This document shows positions 31,578 through 37,915 of a stretch of 37,915 nt of DNA, piece by piece. Source of the stretch: Achromobacter veterisilvae (GTDB lineage: Bacteria > Pseudomonadota > Gammaproteobacteria > Burkholderiales > Burkholderiaceae_B); NCBI RefSeq assembly GCF_900496975.1, contig NZ_UFQC01000052.1, forward strand, positions 1 through 37,915. The letters run 5' to 3'. Position numbers and translations under genes: made by a program. Numbering within the stretch: the first letter of the stretch is position 1; every line of letters starts with the position of its first letter. A model generated the notes under the pieces. The model had not been told where the DNA came from. It was given only the letters and a program-made list of their open reading frames with translations, and did no database searches.

Positions 31578-32462
31578 ATGCGCGATCCCGCCAAGGCGCT
31601 CTGCGCCGCCGCGCTCACCGGCATGCTGGTCGGCGCGGCCATGGTCTCCACCCGCACCGTCTCGGCCGATGCCACGCCCGAAACGCTCGCCTTCCTGCGT
31701 TACGCGATAGGGCTGGCGCTGCTCGCGCCGCCGGTGCTGCGGCGCTGGTCGGTGCGATTCGCGGCCAGGGATCTTTTCGCGGTGGCGGGCCTGGGCATTC
31801 TTCAGTTCGCGGTCCTGATGCTGTTGATGAATTACGCGCTTGCCCGGTTGCCGGCCGCGACCTGCGCCCTGGTGTTCTCCACGGTGCCGCTGCTGACGAT
31901 GTGCCTTGCCGTCGGCACCGGGCGCGAGCGCTTCAGTTGGCCGCGAATGGCCGGCGCCGGCGTCGCGGTCATCGGCATTTTCCTGTTGCTCGCGCCGTCG
32001 GCGGCTCCCGCGGACGGGATGCGCGACGGCCGGGCCTGGGCCGCGCTGCTGGGGGCGACGGCGCTCGGGGCCGCATGCAGCCTGTTGTACCGCCCCTATC
32101 TCAAGCGATACCCCGCGCTGTACGTCAGCGCCTTCGCGATGTTCGTCTCTGTCGTGTTCCTGGCGGGGGCCTGCCTGGCCAGCGGCGCGGCGCTGGCGCC
32201 CCGCCTGTCGGCCGTGCAGTGGGCCAACGTCGTCTTCATCGGGCTTTCCAGCGGCGCGGGCTATTTCTGCCTGCTGTGGGCGCTGGGCCGCCTCGACGCC
32301 AGCCGCGTGATGGCGTTCCAGGCGCTGGCCCCCATCACCGCCGTGGTCATCGAGCTGCTGGGCGCTTCCTATCCGCCGACCTGGCGCCTCGCGGGCGCCT
32401 TCGTCCTGGTGCTGTCGGGCGTCTGGTTCGGCATGCGTGACCGCCGCGAGGCGAAACCGTAG
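31578..32462 (+). CDS. EamA/DMT family transporter
   Basis: 294 residues, ten predicted helices in two EamA repeats. First repeat: AALTGMLVGAAMVSTRTVSA to LLMNYALARLPAATCALVFS; second: ARAWAALLGATALGAACS-like start to MAFQALAPITAVVIELLGAS and the C-terminal FVLVLSGVWFG. Length is normal. It follows the MarR-GNAT gene by 16 bases and probably exports a compound related to what that regulator senses or acetylates; this is inferred. It converges on the VOC gene at 32483. Confidence 0.88.
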   Translation: MRDPAKALCAAALTGMLVGAAMVSTRTVSADATPETLAFLRYAIGLALLAPPVLRRWSVRFAARDLFAVAGLGILQFAVLMLLMNYALARLPAATCALVFSTVPLLTMCLAVGTGRERFSWPRMAGAGVAVIGIFLLLAPSAAPADGMRDGRAWAALLGATALGAACSLLYRPYLKRYPALYVSAFAMFVSVVFLAGACLASGAALAPRLSAVQWANVVFIGLSSGAGYFCLLWALGRLDASRVMAFQALAPITAVVIELLGASYPPTWRLAGAFVLVLSGVWFGMRDRREAKP

Positions 32463-32482
32463 CCGTGGCTCGTTCCCGGGGT

Positions 32483-32899
32483 TCAGGCCGTGTCCCGCGG
32501 GGCCTGGATCATCTTCCACCCATTGCCGGCCGGATCGCGGAATCCCGCGTCTACGCTGCCGTAGCGCTCGATCGGCTCCTGGGTGAATTCGACGCCGGCG
32601 GCCTTCAGCCGGGCATGGCTGTCCCGGCAATCGGACACATGAAGGACCAGCGGCGGCATGGCGCCCTTTGCCACCATGGCAAGCAGGGTCCGGGCGGTGG
32701 CCTCGTCGTGGATGGGCGGGCCGGGCGTGAACAGGCCGAGCTGGAACGAGGGCTGCTCCGGATGCTGGACCGTAAGCCACCGGTAGGGCCCGTTGCGCAC
32801 GTCGGTGTGGACGCGGAATCCGAGCTTCCCGACATAGAACGCCAGCGCCTCGTCCTGATCGTCGACATACGCGCCCACCACATTGATTCCTGGGTTCAT
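32483..32899 (-). CDS. VOC family protein paired with AraC regulator
   Basis: 138 residues, MNPGINVVGAYVDDQDEALA at the start and DPAGNGWKMIQ at the end, the PhnB/glyoxalase-like form. A perfect AGGAGG ribosome site lies just before the ATG at 32899, within the end of the AraC gene, and the start overlaps that gene's stop (ATGA, 32896-32899). The arrangement implies that the two are made together. A role in detoxification or sequestering a small molecule is inferred from the family. Confidence 0.88.
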   Translation of the reverse strand: MNPGINVVGAYVDDQDEALAFYVGKLGFRVHTDVRNGPYRWLTVQHPEQPSFQLGLFTPGPPIHDEATARTLLAMVAKGAMPPLVLHVSDCRDSHARLKAAGVEFTQEPIERYGSVDAGFRDPAGNGWKMIQAPRDTA

Positions 32900-33438
32900 A
32901 AGACCTCCTGGGTTGATGGCGGGACTGTACCTTCCGCCATGCGGCGGCGCTTCTCCAAAACTGCGATGTCGAGATCGGGGCGCTGCGCGGCTTTCAGGAC
33001 GCAGGCGGGGATCCGGCCGAACTGATGGCCGGCGGCCTGCGCCTCCCGGCGCATGGCGCCGGGGCTGCGGCCCGTGATGTCGCGGAAGATCCGGCCGAAC
33101 GTGCCCAGGCTTTCCCATCCCGTGGCGTAGGCGATTTCCGTGACACTCATTCCGGTATCCCGCAGCAGGCCGATGGCCTGCTCGATGCGGCGCGTCAGCA
33201 GATAGCGATGCGGCGGGATGCCGAAGGCCTGCTTGAACGAGCGGGCGAAATGGGCTTCGGAGACGCTGCTGACCGCGGCCAGGCGTTCCACGGGCCAGGC
33301 CTCGTGCGAGGCGGCGTCCATCCGGTCCTTGGCGCGCAGCAGACGGCGCAGCAAGCCAGGGGCCTGGAGCGGGCTGGCGCCGGGCGATGCGGAGGACGAT
33401 GGGAGCGGCCGGGCGCCGCGGGCTTTGCGAGAGGTCAT
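32896..33438 (-). CDS. AraC family regulator (short, DNA-binding domain only)
   Basis: 180 residues, lacking the usual N-terminal sensor domain. The AraC core spans about 35-135: VERLAAVSSVSEAHFARSFK is the first helix-turn-helix, VTEIAYATGWESLGTFGRIF the second, and GRSPGAMRRE ends it. The N-terminal 30 residues are Pro/Ser/Ala-rich. It overlaps the VOC gene and probably controls this two-gene operon. With no sensor domain it may respond through an interacting protein or, like SoxS, through its own level. Confidence 0.9.
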   Translation of the reverse strand: MTSRKARGARPLPSSSASPGASPLQAPGLLRRLLRAKDRMDAASHEAWPVERLAAVSSVSEAHFARSFKQAFGIPPHRYLLTRRIEQAIGLLRDTGMSVTEIAYATGWESLGTFGRIFRDITGRSPGAMRREAQAAGHQFGRIPACVLKAAQRPDLDIAVLEKRRRMAEGTVPPSTQEVL

Positions 33439-33607
33439 GGGTTTTTATACACCCGGCAGTCCAGGCCGCGGGACCGACACAGCGCAAAGTGCCAAGCGGG
33501 GTATCGAGGCCGGGGCCGTTTCAACGGGCGCCACCGGCGCTGATTGCCGCCGCGGCCTGTAAGATCCCAGGCTGGTTCCACCCGCGCGCCCCAGGCGGCC
33601 CGACTCC

Positions 33608-34141
33608 ATGCAAACGAAGATCATCCTGCTGCGCGGCGTGATGCCGACCGGCAAGAACAAGGTGCTCATGGCGCCGCTGCGCGCCGCCCTGGAAGCGGCG
33701 GGCCTGGGCAATGTCAGAACCTACATCCAGAGCGGCAATGTCCTTGCCGCCACGGACCTGGCCCAGTCCGCCCTCGAAGCGCTGGTCCATGGCGTCATCG
33801 CGGACCATTTCGGCGGCGACATCAAGGTGCTGGCTCGCCCGGTCCGGTATTTCCAGCGGGCGCTGGACGGCAATCCGTTCAAGGGCGCCGACCCGGCCAA
33901 GCTCTATTTCACGCTGCTGGCCGGCCGGCCAGCGGACGGCCTGGTCGACTCGTTCCACGCGCTCGGGCACGCGCCCGACCGGGTGAGCGTCGTCGGCGAC
34001 ATGGCCTATGTGCTGTGCGCGACCAAGTACAGCGACCTGCGCGCCAATAACAATTTCATCGAGCGCAAGCTCCAGGTGCCCGCGACGACGCGCAATTTCA
34101 ATACGCTTTCGAAGCTGGTCGAGTTGGGCGGGGCCGCCTGA
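33608..34141 (+). CDS. DUF1697 family protein
   Basis: 177 residues. KIILLRGVMPTGKNKVLMAP (a variant of the family's LLRGINVGG-type start), TYIQSGNVLAATD and the later NPF and RANNNFIERKL segments identify DUF1697, a small cytoplasmic family of unknown function. The ferredoxin-like fold is repeated twice. It is single, converging on the MotB-like gene, with a GC hairpin between them (34150-34172). Confidence 0.88.
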   Translation: MQTKIILLRGVMPTGKNKVLMAPLRAALEAAGLGNVRTYIQSGNVLAATDLAQSALEALVHGVIADHFGGDIKVLARPVRYFQRALDGNPFKGADPAKLYFTLLAGRPADGLVDSFHALGHAPDRVSVVGDMAYVLCATKYSDLRANNNFIERKLQVPATTRNFNTLSKLVELGGAA

Positions 34142-34149
34142 GGCCCGGG

Positions 34150-34172
34150 GCGCCGGAACGCGCGTCCGGCGC
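34150..34172. terminator. Bidirectional hairpin between convergent genes
   Basis: GCGCCGG (34150-34156) and CCGGCGC (34166-34172) form a 7-bp stem, extended by an inner A-T pair, in the 39-base gap between the convergent DUF1697 and MotB-like genes. No T-run is present on either side, so termination strength is uncertain. Confidence 0.4.
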
Positions 34173-34180
34173 TGGCCGGA

Positions 34181-35155
34181 TCAGGACCGGGCCGCCGCCT
34201 TCGCCGCGGGTTTCCCGGCGCCGGCCGCGGGCGCCTGCGCCGCCTTCTGCGGCGCCGTGATGTCCATGATCAGTTCCACCCGCCGGTTGGCGGCGCGGCC
34301 GGCCGGGGTGTCGTTGGATTCGATCGGGCGCGTCTCGGCGTAGCCGACGGCGCGCAGGCGCTGGGCGGCGATGCCGTCGCGCACCAGTTCGCGCAGCACG
34401 CTGGTGGCGCGGCTGCTGGACAGTTCCCAATTGGACGCGAACTGGCGCGTCTGGATGGGGACCGGGTCGCTGTGGCCTTCGACGGAGACCTGGTAGTCGT
34501 TCTTGTTCAGGATGCCGGCCAGGCGCTTGATGACGTCCAGCCCGGTGGGGCTGAGGGTGGCCTGGCCCGAGGGGAACAGAAGCTCGTTGCTGATGCGGAA
34601 GCTGACGGACTGTTCGTTGATGATGACGTCCACCGAGTTGCCGAGGTCGGCCAGGCCCAGCGATTCCTTGGAGGGCGCGCGCAGCGCAGGAGCGGCCTCG
34701 GCGACGATTTCGCCGTCCTGGGCTGCTTGCGCGGGGGCTGCTGCTGCGGCGGCGGGCGGCGTTGCCGGGGCTGGCGGTTCGGCCCAACTGGCGGGAATGG
34801 CGACGGCGTCGAATTCCGAGTATTCGCCGTCATAGGCGGGCAGGCCGCTGGCGGCCAGGGTGCCGACCAGCTCCACGGGCTGTTCGCCGTGGCCGAAGGC
34901 CTGGCCGTGCAGGCGCGTGAGCGCCAGCAGGACGACCAGCAGGGCCAGCAGCAGGGTGATGAGATCCAGGTAGCTCAGCAGCCAGTTCTCGGAATCGTGC
35001 TCGACGGTTTCCTCGACGTGCCAGCGGGCGTAGCGGTCCTGGCGGCCGCTCTTGCTCTGGCGCCAACCGCCGTCGGCGGCCGCTTTCTGGGCGCGCAACT
35101 GGGCCTGGCGGGCCTTTTCGATCCGCTCTGCCAGGGTGGGGGAAATCAGGCTCAT
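34181..35155 (-). CDS. MotB-like stator protein with OmpA domain
   Basis: 324 residues. An N-terminal basic cytoplasmic part (1-57) precedes one membrane helix (about 58-82, NWLLSYLDLITLLLALLVVL) with Asp64, the position of the MotB ion-binding aspartate (D32 in E. coli). A long Ala/Pro-rich linker (about 85-165) leads to an OmpA-like domain (about 170-295) with LFPSGQATLSPTG, VSVEGHSDPVPI, NWELSSSRATSVLREL and NRRVELIMD. The tail is Ala/Lys-rich. It overlaps the MotA-like gene by 4 bases (ATGA). No flagellar genes are adjacent, so it could be an accessory stator or serve another motor. Confidence 0.9.
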   Translation of the reverse strand: MSLISPTLAERIEKARQAQLRAQKAAADGGWRQSKSGRQDRYARWHVEETVEHDSENWLLSYLDLITLLLALLVVLLALTRLHGQAFGHGEQPVELVGTLAASGLPAYDGEYSEFDAVAIPASWAEPPAPATPPAAAAAAPAQAAQDGEIVAEAAPALRAPSKESLGLADLGNSVDVIINEQSVSFRISNELLFPSGQATLSPTGLDVIKRLAGILNKNDYQVSVEGHSDPVPIQTRQFASNWELSSSRATSVLRELVRDGIAAQRLRAVGYAETRPIESNDTPAGRAANRRVELIMDITAPQKAAQAPAAGAGKPAAKAAARS

Positions 35156-36027
35156 TGGCGCGCGGCGGCGGGGCGGGCGATGGAGACGGGCTGGACGGCG
35201 GGCTTGACCTGGCCTTCCGTCTTGGCCGGGGGCGTCTTCGGCTTGGCGGCGGCGCCGCCGTCGTAGATTTCGTCCTCGACGTGCATGACGAAGGAATTCA
35301 GGGTCTCGCGCACGACGGCGGGGCCGCGCTTCTCGCACATCATGGCGATGCCTTGCAGCACCATGTTCATGGACTCCACGCGCCTTGCGGTGCGGCGTTC
35401 CAGCTTCAGGGCGATGGGCTTGCAGACCAGGTTGGCCAGCAGGATGCCGTAGAAGGTGGTCATCAGGCCGATCGCCAGTTGCTGCCCGATCACCTGGATG
35501 CTGCCGTCGCCCAGCACCGACATCAGGTTGATCAGGCCGACCAGGGTGCCCAGCATGCCGAAGGCGGGCGCGAAGGTGGCCATGACGCGGAACATCTGGG
35601 CTTCGGCCTGTTCGCGGGCGCGCAGGCGCGCGACGCGCCATTGCAGCAGTTCGATGATCTGGTCTTCCGGGGTGTTGTCGATGATCAACTGCACGCCCGT
35701 GCGCAGGAAGGGGTTGGAGACCTTCTTGAGTTCCTCTTCGACCTTGCGGACGTCGGTGTTCATCCACAACTGGGCCATGGCGACCAGTTCGTCGATGTCG
35801 CGCTGCTGGTCGTGCTGGTCGTTGCGGAAGACGGTGCGCACCAGCTTGAAGACGCGTATCACCTCGGACAGGGGATAGGCGATGAACAGGGCGGCGCAGG
35901 TGCCGCCCAGCACGATGGCCAGGCCCGGGAGGTTGAGGTAAAGGCCGGGGTCGGTGGCGGCCAGCGCCACGACGATGACCACGGTGAGCAGGCCGACGGC
36001 GGCGCCGATGACGGTAGACGGATTCAT
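35152..36027 (-). CDS. MotA-like stator protein
   Basis: 291 residues, close to flagellar MotA/PomA length. Helices lie at about 6-24, 33-50, 147-170 and 184-205. The second pair carries APAFGMLGTLVGLINLM (Pro154) and IGLMTTFYGILLANLVCKPI (Pro204), the conserved MotA pore helices with their prolines. A cytoplasmic loop (about 60-145) includes charged helices (VRKVEEELKKVSN) of the kind that contact the rotor. It is more like PomA/MotA than the ExbB-like DUF802 protein in this window. The ATG at 36027 has a weak ribosome site. Confidence 0.9.
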   Translation of the reverse strand: MNPSTVIGAAVGLLTVVIVVALAATDPGLYLNLPGLAIVLGGTCAALFIAYPLSEVIRVFKLVRTVFRNDQHDQQRDIDELVAMAQLWMNTDVRKVEEELKKVSNPFLRTGVQLIIDNTPEDQIIELLQWRVARLRAREQAEAQMFRVMATFAPAFGMLGTLVGLINLMSVLGDGSIQVIGQQLAIGLMTTFYGILLANLVCKPIALKLERRTARRVESMNMVLQGIAMMCEKRGPAVVRETLNSFVMHVEDEIYDGGAAAKPKTPPAKTEGQVKPAVQPVSIARPAAARQ

Positions 36028-36187
36028 GGATCTTGCCCGATAACGAAGGCATTCCGTGCGCGGAATGCCGGATTTTCGGGAATTCTAGCCAGGACCGGCG
36101 CCGATCAATCGGCCGGAAAGCGGGGCGAAAAGGGCGGTAAGCGCCGGCTTGGCTGGGACCCCGGGGCGGGAGGAAAACGGGGCCGGG

Positions 36188-36766
36188 TCAGCCGGCGGCC
36201 GGCTTGCGCGGGTGGCGGGCGATCCATTCCTCGCGGGTGATCTCCCAGATCTCGGTGGGCAGCCGTCCGCTGACGTAGCCGCGCTCTTCCGTCCCGACCA
36301 GGCGCATGCCGCCGCGCACGGAGATGTTGCGCGAGGCGGTGTTGGCGACGGCCTTGGGGGCGCGCAGCACGGGCTTGCCCAGCACCTCGAACCAATAGGC
36401 GGTGGCGGCTTCGCTGGCCTCGGTCATGTAGCCGCGGCCGCGATGGGCGGGGTCCAGCCAGAACCCTCGGTTGTTGGCGGGATCGTCGTCCATCAGGCTG
36501 ACGATGCCGATCAGGCGGTCCGGCTCCGCCCGGGTGCGGATGGACCAATGCCACTGCGCGCCCCGGCGCATGGCGGGGATCGCCACCTGTTCGAGGTAGG
36601 CGCGGGCCCCGTCCGGGGGATAGGGCCAGGGCACCTGGTCGGCCAGGAAGCGCACCACTTCCCATTGCGGGAAAATGCGCTGGATGGCCTCGGCGTCCTG
36701 GGTGCACAGGGGCGGGAGGACGAGGCGGTCGGTGGCGAGCGCGGGGGGAAAAAGATCGTCGGGCAA
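36188..36766 (-). CDS. GNAT family N-acetyltransferase (RimJ/RimL type)
   Basis: 192 residues with the order TDRLVLPPLCTQDAEAIQRI, IGIVSLMDDDPANNRGFWLD, the acetyl-CoA loop HRGRGYMTEASEAATAYWF and the closing NTASRNISVRGGMRLVG, as in RimJ/RimL-type enzymes. The only reasonable start in frame is TTG at 36766, with no clear ribosome site; an in-frame stop lies 48 bases further upstream. A start-site frameshift or a poorly translated gene is possible. The acetyl acceptor is unknown. It is divergent from the NYN gene. Confidence 0.85.
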   Translation of the reverse strand: MPDDLFPPALATDRLVLPPLCTQDAEAIQRIFPQWEVVRFLADQVPWPYPPDGARAYLEQVAIPAMRRGAQWHWSIRTRAEPDRLIGIVSLMDDDPANNRGFWLDPAHRGRGYMTEASEAATAYWFEVLGKPVLRAPKAVANTASRNISVRGGMRLVGTEERGYVSGRLPTEIWEITREEWIARHPRKPAAG

Positions 36767-36871
36767 GGGGAGCGGGGCGGCGGCGCCTGGGTGGATCGAC
36801 GGATATGTATATCATGGGCGACATATGGCGGCGTCTCGCCCGGCCGCCGCCACCGAACTGGAGAACAAAAC
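36767..36871. promoter_or_regulatory. Divergent GNAT/NYN intergenic region
   Basis: 105 bases. The AT-rich centre has an inverted repeat GATAT-GT-ATATC (36802-36813) and a nearby CATATG, in otherwise GC-rich sequence, so promoters for one or both genes probably lie here. No hexamer pair with good spacing could be fixed. Confidence 0.35.
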
Positions 36872-37915
36872 ATGAACAACCCCAACGAAAGCGTCAGCAT
36901 GGCGCTCTTCTGCGATTTCGAGAACGTGGCGCTGGGCGTGCGCGACACCAAGTTCCACAAGTTCGACATCCGGCCCGTGCTGGAACGCCTGCTGCTCAAG
37001 GGCAGCATCGTCGTCAAGAAAGCCTATTGCGACTGGGAACGCTACAAGGAATTCAAGGCCCCCATGCACGAGGCCAATTTCGAGCTGATCGAGATTCCCC
37101 ACGTGCGCCAGTCGGGCAAGAATTCGGCCGATATCCGGCTGGTCGTGGACGCGCTGGATTTCTGCTACACCAAGTCCCACGTCAATACGTTCGTGATCAT
37201 CAGCGGCGATTCCGACTTTTCGCCGCTGGTGTCCAAACTGCGCGAGAACAACAAGAAGGTGATCGGGGTGGGCGTGAAGCAGTCCACTTCGGACCTGCTG
37301 ATCGCCAACTGCGACGAATTCATTTTCTACGACGACCTGGCGCGCGAAGGCCAGCGGGCCGCCGATGCCCGGCGCGACAATCGCGGCGCCAGCGGCGCCC
37401 AGCGCCGCACGCCGGACGAAGAGCGCCGCCGCAAGGAAGAGCTGGAGGCGCGCAAGACCCAGGCGGTCGAGATGGTGGTCGAGACCTTCGATGCGCTGGT
37501 GTCCGAACGCGGCGACAGCGGCAAGATCTGGGCTTCGGCCCTGAAGGATGCGCTCAAGCGCCGCCGGCCGGATTTCAACGAATCCTATTACGGTTTCCGC
37601 GCATTCGGAAACCTGCTGGAAGAAGCGCAGTCGCGCGGCTTGCTGGAGGTGGGGCGCGAAGAAAACGCCGGCACCTATGTGTACCGCGACAGCACGGACG
37701 GCGCGCCGTCCGCGAACCGCGCCGCCGGCAACAACGGCGGATCCCGTTCCGCGCCGGCTCGCCAGCCGGCGGCGGCCGAGGCCGACGACGCGCCGGAAGC
37801 CGGCGCGGCCCAGGAAGAATCCCGGTCGCGGTCCGCCCGCAAGACCCGCGGCGGCCGCAAGTCGGGCGGCGCGGGGAGGGGCAGCCAGCCTGCCGAGTCG
37901 AGCGCGGCGGAAGAG
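36872..37915 (+). CDS. NYN domain (PIN-like) / OST-HTH protein, runs off right edge
   Basis: 348 residues are visible, no stop yet. Residues 8-160 are a NYN/LabA-like PIN domain: CDFEN with Asp15, Asp87 (ADIRLVVDALD, Asp93 as well), and VIISGDSDFSPLV with Asp113 and Asp115, the acidic residues that bind metal in RNA-cutting PIN enzymes. A basic stretch (170-195) leads to an OST-HTH/LOTUS-like domain (about 197-265, WASALKDALKRRRPDF then AFGNLLEEAQSRGLLEV). The C-terminus is a low-complexity Arg/Ser/Ala/Gly tail. GGAG lies 8 bases before the ATG. RNA binding and possible cleavage are inferred from these domains. Confidence 0.9.
   Translation, partial: MNNPNESVSMALFCDFENVALGVRDTKFHKFDIRPVLERLLLKGSIVVKKAYCDWERYKEFKAPMHEANFELIEIPHVRQSGKNSADIRLVVDALDFCYTKSHVNTFVIISGDSDFSPLVSKLRENNKKVIGVGVKQSTSDLLIANCDEFIFYDDLAREGQRAADARRDNRGASGAQRRTPDEERRRKEELEARKTQAVEMVVETFDALVSERGDSGKIWASALKDALKRRRPDFNESYYGFRAFGNLLEEAQSRGLLEVGREENAGTYVYRDSTDGAPSANRAAGNNGGSRSAPARQPAAAEADDAPEAGAAQEESRSRSARKTRGGRKSGGAGRGSQPAESSAAEE

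Noticed and set aside
34181..36052. A single 623-codon frame that would fuse the MotA-like and MotB-like proteins
   Set aside because: Its first half is an out-of-frame shadow; the MotA protein is in a different frame and ends with an ATGA overlap at 35152-35155.
1..37915. A mobile island carrying the caspase and motor-like operons
   Set aside because: No integrase, transposase, tRNA target, att repeat or sharp composition change was seen at the borders of either operon.

Overview
This 37.9 kb window is a densely coded, very GC-rich chromosomal segment. Gene content, codon use and the many LysR/AraC/MarR regulators, TRAP and DMT transporters suggest a beta-proteobacterium of the Alcaligenaceae (Bordetella/Achromobacter type); the family level is an inference and no marker gene here fixes the species. 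No rRNA, tRNA, insertion sequence, phage gene or CRISPR array was seen.

Left part (1-7076, nearly all minus strand). The 5' part of an MFS exporter gene runs off the left edge. Next is a compact pair of a ParD-like protein and a type I methionine aminopeptidase, with a likely operator in front. Then comes a four-gene operon, DUF3348 - DUF802 - OmpA/MotB-like - DUF2894. The DUF802 protein has a MotA/ExbB-like membrane part and a very long cytoplasmic tail with four tandem 131-residue repeats. Its partner is a MotB-like protein with a membrane aspartate and an OmpA domain. Together they look like a ZorAB-type ion-driven motor without the known Zorya effectors.

Middle (7301-22223). A TPR/winged-helix regulator is followed by a small beta-propeller protein. 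A complete DctPQM TRAP transporter operon has a good sigma-70 promoter. Next is a two-gene operon joining a caspase-family peptidase to an alpha/beta hydrolase, which has the look of a bacterial conflict (suicide effector) module. Then follow MarR plus a DNA-alkylation-repeat protein, an SDR oxidoreductase, a DUF169 protein, a divergent LysR/MFS pair and a HAD phosphatase.

Right part (22321-37915). A degraded HigA-like antitoxin overlaps an EamA transporter preceded by its AraC-type regulator. An ECF42-type sigma factor sits with VOC and two YciI (DGPF) proteins. A tight acyl-CoA dehydrogenase - NodS-like methyltransferase - glycosyltransferase operon follows. After it come a VOC protein, a MarR-GNAT fusion behind two palindromes plus an EamA transporter, an AraC-VOC pair, a DUF1697 protein, a MotA/MotB-like stator pair outside any flagellar cluster, a GNAT acetyltransferase with an apparent TTG start, and a NYN/OST-HTH protein that runs off the right edge.

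The two strongest candidates for undescribed biology are the DUF802/OmpA motor-like operon and the caspase/hydrolase pair. The ParD-like/methionine aminopeptidase pair is a third.
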